A stretch of DNA of 48,293 nt from Nitrososphaerota archaeon (GCA_038817485.1 JAWAZL010000010.1:1-48293); one strand, 5' to 3'. Shown: positions 1 through 7,825, counted from the first letter of the stretch. Numbers and translations: made by a program. The notes: generated by a model from the letters alone, not told the origin.

Positions 1-998
1 CCATAAATTTGTGCAGCTCTAACTTGAAAATTTTCCATAAAAATTGGTGCTTCAACATCTGCCCTTCCAATCCATGTTATTTTCCCTCCTATTGCTAAAC
101 ATTTTTGCATTTCAGGCAAAGTTTTTAATGGTGCTCCTGCAGCTTCAACTTGAAGATCTGCTCCCATTCCATTTGTTACTTCCAAAACTTTTTCGTATGG
201 ATGAATATTTTCTTTCTCAAGTTTTATAGGATTAAAAACATAATCTGCTCCCATTTCTTTAGCTAATTTTGCCCTTTCTTCAGAAGTTTCAAAAGCAATT
301 ACTTTTCCAGCTCCACTTGCTTTTGCTAATGCTATTGAAGCTAATCCTATTGGCCCAGCTCCATAAACTACTACATATCCACCTGGATTAAATCCACCAG
401 CTCTTACAAAAATTGCATTATATGCTACACTTGTTGGCTCAACTAATGATCCTGCTTCATAAACTCTATCTTCAGAATTATAAATATTTAATAAATCGTT
501 TATCTTCCAACAATATTTAGCATCTATTGCGATATATTCTGCAAATCCTCCTTGAACTGTAAAACCCATTTCTTCAAGATTTTCACATTGATTTACATAA
601 CCTCTTCTACATGGAGTACAATATCCACACCACCACATTTCTTCAGCTGTAACCATATCTCCTTCTTTTAATTCTTTTACTTTCTCTCCAACTTTTACTA
701 CTTCTCCAGATAATTCATGTCCAATAACTACAGGTAACTTAACTAACCCAGGATAAAGCATATATCCTTCATTATCTTTTTCATACATATGGACATCTGA
801 TCCGCATATTCCACATGCTTTAACTTTTATTAAAACTTCCCTAGAACTTATTTTTGGAATATCTATTTCTTCAATTTTTAAATTTGGATTATTCCATATT
901 CTACTTCCAATTTTAACTTTCTTAGTTTCTACTTCTGTCTTAGAAGGAATATATCCTTTTCTAGGTTTCCAATTTGCATATAAAGTAGCTACTAACAT
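1..998 (-). CDS. Zinc-dependent alcohol/polyol dehydrogenase, IolM-like (3' end cut off by window edge)
   Basis: Medium-chain zinc dehydrogenase that probably oxidises a sugar or cyclitol hydroxyl with NAD(P). Reading the minus strand from the ATG at 996-998 gives 332 open codons to the edge. Visible in order: ACGICGSDVH (catalytic zinc Cys), GHELSGEVV, a structural-zinc cysteine cluster (WWCGYCTPCRRGYVNQC), and a Rossmann motif VVYGAGPIGLASIALA. An N-terminal extension of about 40 residues precedes the catalytic domain, and the KYCWKINDL segment is one I associate with scyllo-inosose 3-dehydrogenase (Thermotoga IolM); that identity is from memory. It is divergent from the creatininase and Gfo/Idh genes at 1145-3223, and this set matches the iolM-iolN-iolG trio. 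A TATA-like ATTTAAATAT lies about 20-30 bases upstream, so the mRNA is probably nearly leaderless. Confidence is high for the family and moderate for the substrate. Confidence 0.88.
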   Translation of the reverse strand, partial: MLVATLYANWKPRKGYIPSKTEVETKKVKIGSRIWNNPNLKIEEIDIPKISSREVLIKVKACGICGSDVHMYEKDNEGYMLYPGLVKLPVVIGHELSGEVVKVGEKVKELKEGDMVTAEEMWWCGYCTPCRRGYVNQCENLEEMGFTVQGGFAEYIAIDAKYCWKINDLLNIYNSEDRVYEAGSLVEPTSVAYNAIFVRAGGFNPGGYVVVYGAGPIGLASIALAKASGAGKVIAFETSEERAKLAKEMGADYVFNPIKLEKENIHPYEKVLEVTNGMGADLQVEAAGAPLKTLPEMQKCLAIGGKITWIGRADVEAPIFMENFQVRAAQIY

Positions 999-1144
999 AA
1001 TTATCTAAAAATAAATGGATATATTTAAATTTTGATTAGTTTAAAAACGACTGGAAAATAATGTTTAGGCTAGGAATCATATAACTTTAAGTTTGATATT
1101 TCTCTTTAAAAATTTTAAATATAACAAATTTTAAAATTAAGTAT

Positions 1145-2233
1145 ATGAAGCAAGAAAGAAAAATTCCACATGATTTAGTTTTTGAAGAAACAAGTGTTGG
1201 TAAATTGGAAAAAGAAATATGGCTTGCAAGTGAAGAAGATATAGATAAAATCTTAGAAGATTATGGTATCCCTTCACCTTCAGAATTAGCAAAACCAAAT
1301 GTTTACATACAAACTACTCCTGGATATAAAATTGAAGAAAATTTAAAAAAGAATGATATTCTTTTAATACCTGTAGGAAGCACGGAGTATCATGGAAAGC
1401 ATTTGCCATCAGGTGCTGATACATTTTTTGTCACTCAAATTTGTGAAGCAGTAAGAAGATATACTGAAAAGAAAGGAAGAGCGGTAAGCTTAGCTTGGCC
1501 GATAACTTATGGTGCTCATCCGTGGCATCATTATGGAATGCCAGGTACTGTAATCATAGAAGAAGATCATCTTAAGAACTATACTTTAGATATGATGCTT
1601 GGGTTTTGGAATATGGGTTTTAGGAAACAAATACTTATTAACAATCATGGTCATTTATGGGTTTTTGAATCAATTATTCAAGAATTTATGAAAAAATATC
1701 AATTACCAGGAATATATAGAGTAATAGATTGGCATAGAGCTTCAAGAAAATTTTTCAGAACAAGAGAAAGAGGAGGAGAATTAGAAACATGGTTTGTACA
1801 TGCAGATGAAGCAGAAACTTCCCTAGCTTTGCTTCTTATCCCTGAAATGGTTGAAATGAAATATGCTGTTAATACAGAACCTAAGCATTATTTGCCAAAT
1901 GGACATATAGATAATGCAGTAGATGGATTAGGAAGACCATCCATGTGGAGCTCAGGACAAGGACATATGCCTATTGAAATTGTATCAACTCCTGAAGGAG
2001 TAGTTGGAAAAGCTAAACTTGGAGAAGCAAGAAAAGTTAAAAGAGCAGTTGCTTTCTTCTTAAAATATTTAACATTATTAATAGATGAAATACTTGAAGT
2101 TTTTCCACCTGGAAAAGTTCCACCAGTTGAAGAAGTTACATACAGAACTGAAGAAGAAATGAAACCATATCTTTTACCTCCTGGAAGCAAAGGTTGGAAA
2201 CCAGTTTATGCTTTATTTAAAAGAGTAGACTGA
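1145..2233 (+). CDS. Creatininase-superfamily metal hydrolase, candidate 3-dehydro-scyllo-inosose hydrolase (IolN-like)
   Basis: Amidohydrolase-like metal enzyme of the creatininase superfamily, 362 aa. Three metal/active-site blocks are visible: GSTEYHGKHLPSGADTFF near residue 77, NNHGHLWVFE near residue 170, and HADEAETS near residue 220. It is longer than classical creatininase (about 250-260 aa), with a 60-70 residue N-terminal extension and a C-terminal tail. Three bases separate it from the Gfo/Idh dehydrogenase downstream, so the two are one operon, divergent from an IolM-like zinc dehydrogenase. In Thermotoga maritima a ring-opening hydrolase (IolN) lies between iolM and iolG, so hydrolysis of a diketo-inositol is the most economical guess. 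The alternative is a creatininase-family amidase for another substrate. A TATA-like TTTTAAATAT lies 20-30 bases upstream of the ATG. Confidence 0.85.
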   Translation: MKQERKIPHDLVFEETSVGKLEKEIWLASEEDIDKILEDYGIPSPSELAKPNVYIQTTPGYKIEENLKKNDILLIPVGSTEYHGKHLPSGADTFFVTQICEAVRRYTEKKGRAVSLAWPITYGAHPWHHYGMPGTVIIEEDHLKNYTLDMMLGFWNMGFRKQILINNHGHLWVFESIIQEFMKKYQLPGIYRVIDWHRASRKFFRTRERGGELETWFVHADEAETSLALLLIPEMVEMKYAVNTEPKHYLPNGHIDNAVDGLGRPSMWSSGQGHMPIEIVSTPEGVVGKAKLGEARKVKRAVAFFLKYLTLLIDEILEVFPPGKVPPVEEVTYRTEEEMKPYLLPPGSKGWKPVYALFKRVD

Positions 2234-2236
2234 AAA

Positions 2237-3223
2237 ATGAATAGAAATATTAATATAGGAATAATTGGAGCAGGTAAAATAGGAACCCTTCATGCAAAAA
2301 ATGTAGCATTATATACAAATGCGAAAGTTTTAGCTATAGCTGATGTAAATAAAATAGCTGCAGAAAATTTAGCAAAACAAATCGGAGCAAAGAAAGTTTA
2401 TTCTTCTTATGAAGATTTAATAAAAGATAAAGATATAGATGCTGTTGTTATTTCTTTACCAAATAATTTACATTATGAAGTATCTATTGCTGCTATTGAA
2501 GCTAATAAACATGTTTTTTGTGAAAAACCTTTATGTTTAAATATTAAAGAAGCTGAAGAAATAGTTAATAAAGTAGAAAAATACAAAGTAAAATATCAAG
2601 TAGGATATAATAGAAGATTTGATCCTTCATATGAAAAAGCAAAAGAATTAATTGATAAAGGTTACTTAGGAAAAATTTTAATTGCAAATTCAAATACTTT
2701 TGATCCTGAGCCACACTCAGGATGGGAAGCAAATGAAGACCTTAGTGGTGGAATACTTTTTACAACTTGTAGCCATGATTTTGATTTATTATATTGGTTA
2801 ATAGGATCAGAAGTAAATAGAGTATATGTTGAATCTAGAGGTAAATTTGGAAAAAATGAAAGCTTAATATGCTTTTTATCTTTTAAGAATGATGCTTTAG
2901 GAGTGGTAAGCACGATTGAAACATGCTCTTATGGACATGATGTAAAAACAGAAATAATAGGAGATAAAGCAGCAATTAGAATAGAAAAACCATCTTCAAC
3001 TTTTATTAAAATTATGGATAAGAATGGTATACACAATGATTATCCATATTGGTTTATAGAAAGATTTGAAGAATCTTATATTAAAGAAATACAAGATTTT
3101 GTAAAATGTATCATAGAAAATAAAGAACCAAGAGTAAGTGCAAAAGATGGAATGTATATTGTAAAAATATCTCAAGCTGCAAAAGAATCAAAACAAAAAG
3201 GAAAACCTACCATATTAGAATGA
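2237..3223 (+). CDS. Gfo/Idh/MocA-family dehydrogenase, probable myo-inositol 2-dehydrogenase (IolG-like)
   Basis: NAD(P)-dependent cytoplasmic oxidoreductase for sugars or cyclitols, 328 aa, which is normal for the family. The N-terminal Rossmann fold has GIIGAGKIG at residues 8-16. The family CEKPL motif carries the catalytic Lys near residue 95. GYNRRFDPSY is typical of inositol dehydrogenase relatives, and SHDFDLLYWLIGS holds the conserved active-site D/H pair near residue 180. It follows the creatininase-family gene by 3 bases and precedes the broken URO-D-like gene by 13, so all three were probably one transcript. With the IolM-like enzyme upstream, oxidation of myo-inositol to scyllo-inosose is the best inference. 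Other Gfo/Idh substrates cannot be excluded. Confidence 0.88.
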   Translation: MNRNINIGIIGAGKIGTLHAKNVALYTNAKVLAIADVNKIAAENLAKQIGAKKVYSSYEDLIKDKDIDAVVISLPNNLHYEVSIAAIEANKHVFCEKPLCLNIKEAEEIVNKVEKYKVKYQVGYNRRFDPSYEKAKELIDKGYLGKILIANSNTFDPEPHSGWEANEDLSGGILFTTCSHDFDLLYWLIGSEVNRVYVESRGKFGKNESLICFLSFKNDALGVVSTIETCSYGHDVKTEIIGDKAAIRIEKPSSTFIKIMDKNGIHNDYPYWFIERFEESYIKEIQDFVKCIIENKEPRVSAKDGMYIVKISQAAKESKQKGKPTILE

Positions 3224-3236
3224 TTTCTTAAAAAGA

Positions 3237-4400
3237 ATGGCCTATATGGAACATGTAGAAAGAGTATTAACAACTATCAATTTAAAAGAGCCTGATAGAG
3301 TTCCATTAGATCTAGGAGGTCCTATAAGCGGTATATCTAAAATTGCTTATTATAGATTAGTAAATTATTTAGGATTAAAAGATATAAAATTAATTGTTTA
3401 TGATAAAATGCAAGGATTAGTAGAAATAGATGAAAGAATTTTAAATATTTTTAATATTGATTTTAGGCATATAAATATAAATGCTCCAACTAAAGAAGAT
3501 GAAAATTATAAAGAAATTAATGAAAATTGTTATATTGATGAATGGGGAATAATGCATAAAAGACAATATCATGGATATTATTACGAAATAGTTGAACAAT
3601 ATAGTCCATTATATAATGCAAAAAATATTGAAGATATAGAAAATTATAAAGGAGCTGTACCTCATCCTAATAGATTTAAAAATCTTTCTAAAAAAGCAAA
3701 AGAATATTCTGAAAATGGATTTGCTGTTACAGCAGATGCATTTACTGGAGGCATTCTTGAATTAGCAGTTTGGCTTAGAGGTTTTAATAAATTCTATCGT
3801 GATATAGCAATAAATATAGATTTTGTAAACGCATTATTAAATAAAAACATTAGAATTGCAAAAATCCTTTTGGAAAGAATATTTAAATGAAGTAGGAGAT
3901 TATATCAATATTGTTCTTTATGGAGATGATTATGGTCATCAACAAGGATTATTAACATCACCAAAAATATGGAGAGAATACATTAAGCCTAAAGTTAAAG
4001 AATTAATTTCTTTAATAAAAAAAAGAAGTTAAGCATGTAAAAATTTAATTACATAGTTGCGGTTCAATAGAGCCTCTTATAAAAGATTTAATTAAAATAG
4101 GTTTTTGATATAATAAATCCTATTCAACCTAGAGCAAAAAATATGGATTCAAAATTATTAAAAGAGAAATATGGGAAAAATGTATGTTTTCATGGAGGAA
4201 TAGATATTCAATATACTCTTCCAAGAGGTTCTCAAAAAGATGTAGAAAATGAAATGAAGAATAGAATTAAAGCACTTGCTCCTGTAGGAGGTTATATTTT
4301 AGCTGCAGCTCATAATATTCAACCAGATATTCCTCCAGAAAACATAGTTACAATGCACAAGTCTGCTTTGCGATATGGAAAATATCCTTTAACAATTTAA
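3237..4400 (+). pseudogene. Uroporphyrinogen decarboxylase-family (corrinoid/sugar-linked) gene, broken by frameshifts and a stop
   Basis: Fragments of one URO-D-superfamily protein (about 387 codons if repaired) lie in three successive frames. Frame A runs 3237-3890 and opens MEHVERVLTTINLKEPDRVP, the usual start of this family. It is lost at the A-run 3860-3864, where an extra A moves the reading to a frame encoding YGDDYGHQQGLLTSP until TAA at 4030. A second extra A near 4016-4024 leads to a third frame with an in-frame TAA at 4046 followed by HSCGSIEPLIKDLIKIG. An extra T at 4101-4106 restores the first frame, which ends with FHGGIDIQYTLPRGS and a normal C-terminus. HSCGS and GGID are family landmarks. 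The lesions add one base each in homopolymers, so assembly error is possible, but neighbouring genes are intact and there is also a true stop. It may still be expressed as fragments. Confidence 0.85.
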
Positions 4401-4454
4401 TTTTATAATAAAATTGTGGCAACGTTCTAGATTTAAATTTCTAAAATTAATAAA

Positions 4455-4464
4455 AAATATATAA
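4455..4464 (+). promoter_or_regulatory. TATA-like box of the coiled-coil gene
   Basis: AAATATATAA lies 33 bases before the ATG at 4498. This is the spacing expected for an archaeal TATA box driving a short-leader or leaderless transcript. It separates this gene from the broken operon upstream. Confidence 0.45.
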
Positions 4465-4497
4465 GCTTATATTTTAGATTTTTTATTAAAATATTAG

Positions 4498-5298
4498 ATG
4501 AGTACTACATTAAAAAAGAATTTTTTAAAATTATTAGATAAAGATATTGAATTTAGATACGCAGTAGCTGGCTACTTAGGATTATCTGAAATTTTAAAAA
4601 GATTAGATTCATTAGAAGAAGGGCAAAATAAATTATTCGAAGGTCAAAAAAGAATATGGGAAAATATTGAGAAATTATGGGAAAATCAAAATAGATTATG
4701 GGAAGAAGTAAGAGAATTAAGAGAAGGACAAAATAAGCTTTGGGAGGAAGTAAAAGAGTTAAGAGAAAGTCAAAATAAGCTTTGGGAAAATCAAAATAGA
4801 TTATGGGAAGAAGTTAGAGGATTAAGAGAAGAACAAATAAAACACTCAAAAATATTAGAAGAACATAGTGAAATATTAAAAGAACACTCTCGAATATTAG
4901 AGGAACATAGTAAAGCACTAGGTCAATTAATTCATAGTCAAGGCATTTTAGGAATGGAGCTAGGGGCTCTTACTGAAAGTACTTATGCTAATTTTATTTT
5001 AGAAGATTTAAGTAAAATAATTGCTTCTAATAAAGAAAATATATTATTAAGATATAGAAATGAAAGAATTGATGAAAAAGATATAGACTTACTTATAATA
5101 ACAGAAAGGCATGCATATGTAGTAGAAATTAAGATTCATCCTAGAATAGAGGATATTAATGAATTATTATTAAAAAAAGATATTATAATAAAGAATTATC
5201 CAGATAAAGAAGTAGTACCAATACTTACGGGTGCATTAATAGGGAAAGATATAGAACAATATGCGAAAAGCAAAGATATAAAAGTATATAAATACTAA
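4498..5298 (+). CDS. Coiled-coil protein with C-terminal PD-(D/E)XK-like domain (DUF3782-type)
   Basis: Protein of 266 aa whose function is not known. Residues 35-145 are a long coiled coil built from internal repeats: an eleven-residue-like pattern (QNKLWEEVKELRE, QNRLWEEVRELRE) and then four clean heptads (EEHSKIL, EEHSEIL, KEHSRIL, EEHSKAL). Residues 160-266 resemble a PD-(D/E)XK nuclease fold: EKDIDLLIITERHAYVVEIK supplies the D...ExK signature near residues 195-211. Proteins of this architecture (annotated DUF3782 or 'PD-(D/E)XK nuclease family') are common in thermophilic archaea and vary in coiled-coil length. It has its own TATA box and stands alone. A DNA-binding or DNA-cleaving role is inferred only from the fold signature. 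Confidence 0.75.
   Translation: MSTTLKKNFLKLLDKDIEFRYAVAGYLGLSEILKRLDSLEEGQNKLFEGQKRIWENIEKLWENQNRLWEEVRELREGQNKLWEEVKELRESQNKLWENQNRLWEEVRGLREEQIKHSKILEEHSEILKEHSRILEEHSKALGQLIHSQGILGMELGALTESTYANFILEDLSKIIASNKENILLRYRNERIDEKDIDLLIITERHAYVVEIKIHPRIEDINELLLKKDIIIKNYPDKEVVPILTGALIGKDIEQYAKSKDIKVYKY
4678..4814 (+). repeat. Intragenic direct repeat encoding coiled-coil units
   Basis: An exact 32-base sequence (starting TGGGAAAATCAAAATAG) occurs at 4678-4709 and again at 4783-4814, a 105-base (35-codon) period. Diverged copies of the LWEEV/ELRE unit lie between them. The near-identity at DNA level suggests recent expansion of the coiled coil by unequal recombination or slippage. Confidence 0.75.
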
Positions 5299-5484
5299 AC
5301 TAACAACTCGCTTTTTATATTTTTAATTTTATTTTCTTATTTTGAGTTAATCTTTTATAATATTACCCCTTAAAAGATATTTAATAAAAACTAATAAAAA
5401 GTTTAATAAGTTAAATATTATAATTAAAGATGAGTTAGTAAAATAAATTGAAATTTCTTAAAGTATAGTATACAAAAAGATATT

Positions 5485-5760
5485 TTAATACTGTCCTCCA
5501 CCTATTACTGGAAGTATAGTTAATACGGAATCATTATTAATTATAGTTTCTAACCCATCAAGTAAATTTATACTTTTTCCATTAAGGAGTATTATTGCAT
5601 CATTCTTATTTTCCATGATATCTTCAAATATTTTTCCATATTTTTCTGCTAAAATTTTAAACAATTCTTTAATTTTAATAGATGAAGCTATTTCTATTTC
5701 TTCATTTTTCTTTTTTGAATAATCTCTAAATAAACCATAGTACTCTATAGTAACTTTCAT
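5485..5760 (-). CDS. MoaD/ThiS-family ubiquitin-like sulfur carrier with a C-terminal extension
   Basis: Beta-grasp small protein of 91 aa, the size and pattern of MoaD, which is thiocarboxylated on a C-terminal Gly-Gly and donates sulfur to molybdopterin/tungstopterin or to tRNA thiolation. Visible landmarks are a start VTIEYYGLFRDYS, a central ILLNGKSINLLDGLET, and the end ILPVIGGGQY. The end is odd: the diglycine is followed by Gln-Tyr, whereas mature MoaD, ThiS and SAMP proteins end in GG. Either two residues are trimmed by a protease (as for QbsE-type carriers cut by a JAMM enzyme) or this member does not form a thiocarboxylate. No moaE or E1-like gene is adjacent. The window does hold an AOR (37137-39020), a pterin user. 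Confidence 0.82.
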   Translation of the reverse strand: MKVTIEYYGLFRDYSKKKNEEIEIASSIKIKELFKILAEKYGKIFEDIMENKNDAIILLNGKSINLLDGLETIINNDSVLTILPVIGGGQY

Positions 5761-5866
5761 TTTCTTAGTAGAGTATTTTTTATCTTGCTTTTAAATTTTA
5801 CTCTTATTTTTTAAAAATACAAATTTATTTATAATGCTCTTTTTTTAGAAATAATTAGATTAAGAT

Positions 5867-6520
5867 ATGAGCAAATATCCTATACTTCAAGTTGCTTTAG
5901 ATTTTAAAAATCTTAAAGATGCATTAAAAATAGCTAATGAATGTTATAAAGCTGGTATTGAATGGATTGAAGCAGGCACTCCATTAATAAAAAGCGTAGG
6001 TATTAAAGCTGTTAGAGAAATTAAGAAAAAATTTCCAAATGCTTGTGTTATAGCTGATTTAAAAACTTTAGATGCGGGTGCTTTAGAAGTAGAAATTGCA
6101 TCTGAAGCAGGTGCAAATATAATAACAATATCAGGTTTAGCTAGTTTTCAAACAATTATTGAAGCGCTAGATGCTGCTAAAAAATATAATTCAAAAATAA
6201 TGATTGATTTAATGTATGTAAAAAATATTCTTAAAAAATCAATTGAATATTCAAAAATAGGAGTTGATTTTTTATGTTTACATACTGGTTTAGATATACA
6301 AAGAACTGGAGCTTCAATAATTAATAAAGCTTCTTTATTGAAAAAAATTAAAACTTCTGTAAAAATTCCTATAGCTATTGCAGGTGGAATAAATTTAGAA
6401 AATTTAAATAATCTTTTAATTCTTAAACCAGATATTATAATAGTTGGTAGAGCTATAACTAATTCTAATAATCCATATAAAGTCGCACTTGAATTTATTA
6501 AAAAAATAAAAAACCTTTAA
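5867..6520 (+). CDS. 3-hexulose-6-phosphate synthase (OMP-decarboxylase superfamily)
   Basis: Aldolase that interconverts hexulose-6-phosphate with ribulose-5-phosphate plus formaldehyde. Archaea lacking the oxidative pentose pathway use the reverse direction to make pentoses. The protein is 217 aa, normal for HPS, and is a complete TIM barrel. ADLKTLDAGALEVEIA near residues 62-77 carries the DxKxxD catalytic signature of the OMPDC suprafamily. IAIAGGINLENL and IIVGRAIT near the C-terminus form the phosphate-binding loops. The partner isomerase (PHI, HxlB) is not adjacent. The nearby PyrE (16623-17228) would use the product after conversion to PRPP. 3-keto-L-gulonate-phosphate decarboxylase is a less likely alternative. 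Confidence 0.88.
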   Translation: MSKYPILQVALDFKNLKDALKIANECYKAGIEWIEAGTPLIKSVGIKAVREIKKKFPNACVIADLKTLDAGALEVEIASEAGANIITISGLASFQTIIEALDAAKKYNSKIMIDLMYVKNILKKSIEYSKIGVDFLCLHTGLDIQRTGASIINKASLLKKIKTSVKIPIAIAGGINLENLNNLLILKPDIIIVGRAITNSNNPYKVALEFIKKIKNL

Positions 6521-6548
6521 ATTCTTAAAAAATTGATTATTTAAGGTA

Positions 6549-6908
6549 ATGGATATGTCTCATCCAATTATTAAAATGTTAAGTTGGAAAACAAGACTTT
6601 TAAGTGAAGAAGAAATAATTCAAATACTTGCAGCTATAGCAAATATTAATTTAAATGAATTTATGCTTAGAGATATTATTAATTTTCTTCCTGAAAAAAT
6701 TTCAAATGATAAAAGGAAAAGAAGAAGTATTTCTTCTTTTTTAGAAACTTTAGTAGAAATTGGTTATTTAAAAAAACCCTCTGAAAGAAAATGGTCACGA
6801 ACAGCACCATCTTTAAGCCATTTTTTAAGTCCATTATTATTAGAATTAAGTGAATTAGAAAGAAAACCAATTAAAAAAGAGGAAGAAAGAGTAATTAAAT
6901 TTTCTTAA
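6549..6908 (+). CDS. Hypothetical archaeal protein, possible winged-helix fold
   Basis: Protein of 119 aa that I do not recognise. It is predicted to be mostly helical. The middle part, through SISSFLETLVEIGYLKKPSERKWSRT, resembles the recognition helix and wing of a winged-helix domain, and the C-terminus is charged. Twenty-eight bases separate it from the HPS gene, so it is probably co-transcribed. It overlaps the 3' end of hjc by 14 bases on the opposite strand (convergent). A DNA-binding role is a guess. Confidence 0.65.
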   Translation: MDMSHPIIKMLSWKTRLLSEEEIIQILAAIANINLNEFMLRDIINFLPEKISNDKRKRRSISSFLETLVEIGYLKKPSERKWSRTAPSLSHFLSPLLLELSELERKPIKKEEERVIKFS

Positions 6909-7326
6909 TTTTTTTATTAGCTTTAATTATTAATGAATTTTCTAATTCCATTGGAATTTCTAAAAATTTCCATTCTCGATTAAGAAATCTTACAGCTAAA
7001 ACAGGCTTTGGAGAAAATTCTTTTCCACAATGAGGACATTTTACAATAAATTTTTCACAAAATTCTTTTATACGCTTAATTTGTTCTTTATTTAGTATAA
7101 TATAATCTTTACGAGTTGATTTTACTTCTATAGCAAGTAAATTTCCATTATCTACTGCTATTAAATCTGGTTTAGCCATTTTACCTGATCCGCTTCCAGG
7201 AGTTCTAATAGCATAAAATCCAGCTTTTTCCATATTCAAAAATTTTCTTAATAAATAATATTCTCCCTCATATCCTATACGTGCTTTATATTTAGGAGAA
7301 CCAATTTCTTTAGGTTTTCTAGGCAA
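6895..7326 (-). CDS. hjc: Archaeal Holliday junction resolvase Hjc
   Basis: Homodimeric structure-specific endonuclease that resolves four-way junctions in recombination and fork repair. It is 143 aa, the usual size. The PD-(D/E)XK core is intact: GYEGEYYLLRKFL (catalytic Glu near residue 21), then IRTPGSGSGKMAKPDLIA with the catalytic Asp, and AIEVKSTRKDY with the E-x-K. Unusual is a KCPHCGKEF segment near residues 105-113, with a further Cys nine residues before CPHC, resembling half a zinc knuckle. It diverges from alba across 110 bases and converges on the 6549-6908 gene. Confidence 0.93.
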   Translation of the reverse strand: MPRKPKEIGSPKYKARIGYEGEYYLLRKFLNMEKAGFYAIRTPGSGSGKMAKPDLIAVDNGNLLAIEVKSTRKDYIILNKEQIKRIKEFCEKFIVKCPHCGKEFSPKPVLAVRFLNREWKFLEIPMELENSLIIKANKKIKKI

Positions 7327-7380
7327 AATCCATCAAAAAAATATTGTTTTATAAGAATAAAAATCTAACTTAAAAAAAGA

Positions 7381-7427
7381 AATATTTATTTACTTCAATT
7401 TTTCTTTTTTTATTACTAAACGAGGAG
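7381..7427 (+). promoter_or_regulatory. alba promoter region and Shine-Dalgarno
   Basis: A TATA-like AATATTTATTT (7381-7391) lies about 46 bases before the alba ATG. A strong Shine-Dalgarno GAGGAG sits at 7422-7427, nine bases from the start. Most genes here show no such clear ribosome site, consistent with high expression of this chromatin protein. Confidence 0.5.
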
Positions 7428-7436
7428 AAAAACATT

Positions 7437-7736
7437 ATGGCAGAAGAAGCAGTAATACTTGTAGGTAAAAAACCTTTAATGAACTATGTTCTTGCAGCAA
7501 CAATGCCTCTTGCAGATGGAAAAAAAGTAGTTTTAAAAGCACGTGGAAGAGCTATTAGTAGAGCTGTTGATATTGCTGAAATAATTAGAAGAAGATTTGT
7601 ACAAGATGCTGTATATGAAAAAATCAATATAGGTACTGAAGAAGGAAGAATCGGAACAGATAATCGTCCAAGAAACGTTAGTACTATAGAAATTGTTGTT
7701 TCAGCACCATCTGGAAAATCTAAGAAATCTAAATAG
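7437..7736 (+). CDS. albA: Alba (Sac10b) DNA/RNA-binding chromatin protein
   Basis: Abundant dimeric nucleic-acid-binding protein of archaeal chromatin, which also binds RNA. It is 99 aa, with VGKKPLMNYVLAA holding the DNA-contacting, acetylatable Lys near residue 12. This is followed by KARGRAISRAVDIAEIIRRR (main helix) and the beta-hairpin IGTEEGRIGTDNRPRNVSTI, whose arm enters the minor groove. The Ser/Lys-rich tail is short. It is a single gene with a strong Shine-Dalgarno upstream and a GC-rich hairpin just downstream, so it is probably monocistronic. Confidence 0.96.
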   Translation: MAEEAVILVGKKPLMNYVLAATMPLADGKKVVLKARGRAISRAVDIAEIIRRRFVQDAVYEKINIGTEEGRIGTDNRPRNVSTIEIVVSAPSGKSKKSK

Positions 7737-7756
7737 CATATGACTTCCTTTAAAAA

Positions 7757-7788
7757 AGCTCACGCTAGGTTTTTCCTAGCGTTGAGCT
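7757..7788 (+). terminator. Strong hairpin plus T-tract downstream of alba
   Basis: AGCTCACGCTAGG and CCTAGCGTTGAGCT form a 13-base-pair stem with one bulged base around a TTTTT loop, followed by TATTTTTTATTTT. It is the only conspicuous GC-containing hairpin between genes in the window. It looks like an intrinsic terminator or a 3'-end stabiliser of the alba mRNA. The geranylgeranyl reductase gene ends just downstream on the other strand, so it could serve both. Confidence 0.65.
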
Positions 7789-7825
7789 ATTTTTTATTTT
7801 TAATATTTTTTTAGATTTTATAAAA

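Noticed and set aside
44-229. 61-codon plus-strand ORF at the left edge
   Set aside because: It is antisense to the zinc dehydrogenase, whose motifs are clear in the opposite strand.
5299-5484. Search for a small RNA or promoter cluster
   Set aside because: No C/D boxes, no H/ACA-like hairpin and no stable stem beyond AT palindromes expected by chance.
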